A stretch of 25,881 bases of DNA, from contig JAJRVC010000724.1 of the NCBI GenBank assembly GCA_024277475.1, positions 1-25,881 on the forward strand, read 5' to 3'. This document shows positions 24,697-25,881 of the stretch, piece by piece. Both the position numbers and the translations under genes were made by a program. Below the pieces are notes generated by a model, which was not told the DNA's origin, made no database searches, and saw only the letters and a list, made by a program, of their open reading frames with translations. Numbering within the stretch: the stretch's first letter is position 1; every line of letters starts with the position of its first letter. This DNA comes from Deltaproteobacteria bacterium (lineage in GTDB: Bacteria > Desulfobacterota > Desulfobacteria > Desulfobacterales > JAFDCJ01).

Positions 24697-25701
24697 ATGC
24701 AGCCAACAACCTTTTCAAACGAGCAATTAGCCGGACAGCGCCTGATGGTCGGGTTTGACGGAACGACATTCAATGCGGATCTTAAATTTATGATCAAGCA
24801 CCTCAAAACCGGGGGGATTATTCTGTTTTCAAGAAACCTCGAAACACCGAATCAGATAAAGCAATTGTGCGATGAGATTCAGAATTATGCCCGCCAGTGT
24901 GAGCAACCCCCACTGTTCATTGCCGTTGATCAGGAGGGCGGCCAGGTAGCCAGGCTCAAAGAACCCTTCACTCAATTTCCCGGTAATCCACAGATGAACA
25001 ATGAAGAAGATGCCATCCATTTCGCCGAAGTGACGGCCACCGAGCTAACCCGGGTCGGCATCAACATGAACATGGCTCCGGTTCTGGATGTTACGCCCGA
25101 GCAAATCGACAGCATCATGGCCAAAAGGGCATTCGGCGGTGACCCTGACTGGGTCGCACGATTGGGGGTGAAAGTCATTGAACATTTGCAGCACAACGGC
25201 ATCATAGCCGTCGCCAAGCATTTCCCCGGAATCGGCCGGACGACGCTGGACTCCCACATGGATCTTCCGGTGCTCGATGATGACCTGTCCGCCTTTGAGC
25301 AAATGGATTTAATCCCCTTTAAGGCCGGCATTCAGCAGGGGGTATCCGGGATGATGCTGGCGCATATATTTTACCAGAAACTTGACCCCCTGTGGCCGGC
25401 CAGTTTGTCCGCTAAAATTGCGAAGGTCATTTTAAGAGATCAAATGGGTTTTGGCGGACTTGTATTGACTGACGATCTTGACATGGGCGCTATCGCCAAA
25501 CATTACGATATTCAGACAGCAATCCGTCGGATACTTGCGGCCGAGATCGACCTCGTCCTTATATGCCACAAAGGGCCGAATATTGAGATCGCCTATAAAG
25601 AAATTTTGCAGGAAATAATGGATTCCGCCGACATGAAGGCAAAAGGAATTGAGTCCGTAGAAAGAATTATGAAGTTGAAAAAAAAGTACTTAAAAGGATA
25701 G
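24697..25701 (+). CDS. nagZ: Beta-N-acetylhexosaminidase, glycoside hydrolase family 3 (NagZ-like)
   Basis: A 334-residue single-domain GH3 enzyme, the usual NagZ length. Landmarks in order: GGIILFSRNLETPNQI, FIAVDQEGGQVARL (about 74-87), NMNMAPVLDV, AVAKHFPGIGRTTLDSHMDL with the D185/H187 dyad on the flexible loop, and the nucleophile segment LVLTDDLDMGAI (D259/D260). NagZ removes N-acetylglucosamine from muropeptides in the cytoplasm during wall recycling; there is no signal peptide, consistent with that. mltG lies about 1.5 kb upstream on the same strand, but repeats and a terminator separate them. Only a weak CGGA precedes ATG 24697, and the heptad array fills the leader. Confidence 0.93.
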   Translation: MQPTTFSNEQLAGQRLMVGFDGTTFNADLKFMIKHLKTGGIILFSRNLETPNQIKQLCDEIQNYARQCEQPPLFIAVDQEGGQVARLKEPFTQFPGNPQMNNEEDAIHFAEVTATELTRVGINMNMAPVLDVTPEQIDSIMAKRAFGGDPDWVARLGVKVIEHLQHNGIIAVAKHFPGIGRTTLDSHMDLPVLDDDLSAFEQMDLIPFKAGIQQGVSGMMLAHIFYQKLDPLWPASLSAKIAKVILRDQMGFGGLVLTDDLDMGAIAKHYDIQTAIRRILAAEIDLVLICHKGPNIEIAYKEILQEIMDSADMKAKGIESVERIMKLKKKYLKG

Positions 25702-25751
25702 TGGTGGTTATAACATCTATAATTTTTTACCTCTTCCATGCAAAATTCAGG

Positions 25752-25881
25752 TCATAAGTTGTCAAGAGGGCTTTTAACGGAATCGATATCTTTTTTCATG
25801 ACATGGGTATAAATTTCGGTGGTCTTAACATCGGCATGACCCATAAGTTTTTGAACCACTCGAATATTCGTGCCTGCTTCA
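25752..25881 (-). CDS. Integron-type tyrosine recombinase, C-terminal fragment at window edge
   Basis: Forty-two codons before a TGA at 25752-25754 read [42 protein letters not shown]. The [13 protein letters not shown] block contains the conserved histidine and the catalytic tyrosine of tyrosine recombinases. The ending, YTHV followed by SPLD, is typical of integron integrases (IntI), which usually finish in a VRSPLD-like tail. The start lies beyond the right edge. In integrons the cassette array sits next to the intI start, so any array would be outside this window. It converges on nagZ with a 50-bp gap. Confidence 0.75.
   Translation of the reverse strand, partial: EAGTNIRVVQKLMGHADVKTTEIYTHVMKKDIDSVKSPLDNL

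Noticed and set aside
24431..24769. Minus-strand ORF with repeated VQGSGF/VQSSGF motifs that looks like a repeat protein
   Set aside because: It is the translation of the 7-nt heptad array (three units give seven residues) and overlaps the nagZ start; no ribosome site.

Overview
The window looks like chromosome from a mesophilic, anaerobic member of the Desulfobacterota (Desulfobacterales type). The grounds are a four-subunit 2-oxoacid:ferredoxin oxidoreductase operon, an Fe-S old-yellow-enzyme reductase, a LUD-domain protein, moderate GC, and long intergenic gaps crowded with dispersed hairpins and short-period degenerate repeats. The taxonomic placement is inference; no rRNA or tRNA gene was seen.

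Layout. 1-633 (-): LUD-domain protein running off the left edge. 971-2419 (+): 14-TM drug-efflux-type MFS pump. 2655-3958 (+): a complete AbiE-type (type IV) toxin-antitoxin operon with a palindromic operator over its promoter. 4026-5267 (+): SLC13/ArsB-like anion permease. 5264-5967 (-): wreck of a hybrid sensor kinase. 6005-6209: a small inverted-repeat element abutting a long hairpin. 6206-7764 (-): VOC protein and Fe-S flavin oxidoreductase. 8042-8947 (-): DamX-like SPOR protein. 9041-15316 (-): peptide ABC transporter in the order binding protein, two permeases, two ATPases, with its intergenic gaps invaded by copies of one repeat family. 15999-17075 (+): M19 dipeptidase, divergent from the transporter. 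17437-18362 (+): Xre-RES (type II) toxin-antitoxin with a clear promoter and operator. 18412-18532: second copy of the small element, inverted. 18825-21544 (-): korDABC. 22182-23195 (+): MltG. 23518-23753 (+): frameshifted small Cys-rich protein. 23954-24345: possible untranslated transcript with a sigma-54-like promoter and a strong terminator. 24697-25701 (+): NagZ. 25752-25881 (-): C-terminus of an integron-type tyrosine recombinase running off the right edge.

How the genes fit together. The peptide transporter plus the M19 dipeptidase form a plausible peptide uptake and hydrolysis module, and the Kor complex oxidises the 2-oxoacids that amino-acid or TCA-cycle metabolism yields, reducing ferredoxin. 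MltG and NagZ both handle peptidoglycan, and the SPOR protein probably binds septal glycan. The remainder is accessory: two unrelated toxin-antitoxin modules, a decayed kinase, an integrase fragment and many repeats.

The most unusual signal is not a gene. Short tandem runs in exact 7-nt phase, of the form GAACNNN (or its complement GTTCNNN), occur at about seven separate intergenic places. An inverted pair of 8-nt-phase runs (TGGAATNN), a roughly 120-bp inverted-repeat element in two copies, and a roughly 115-bp repeat in four copies are also present.
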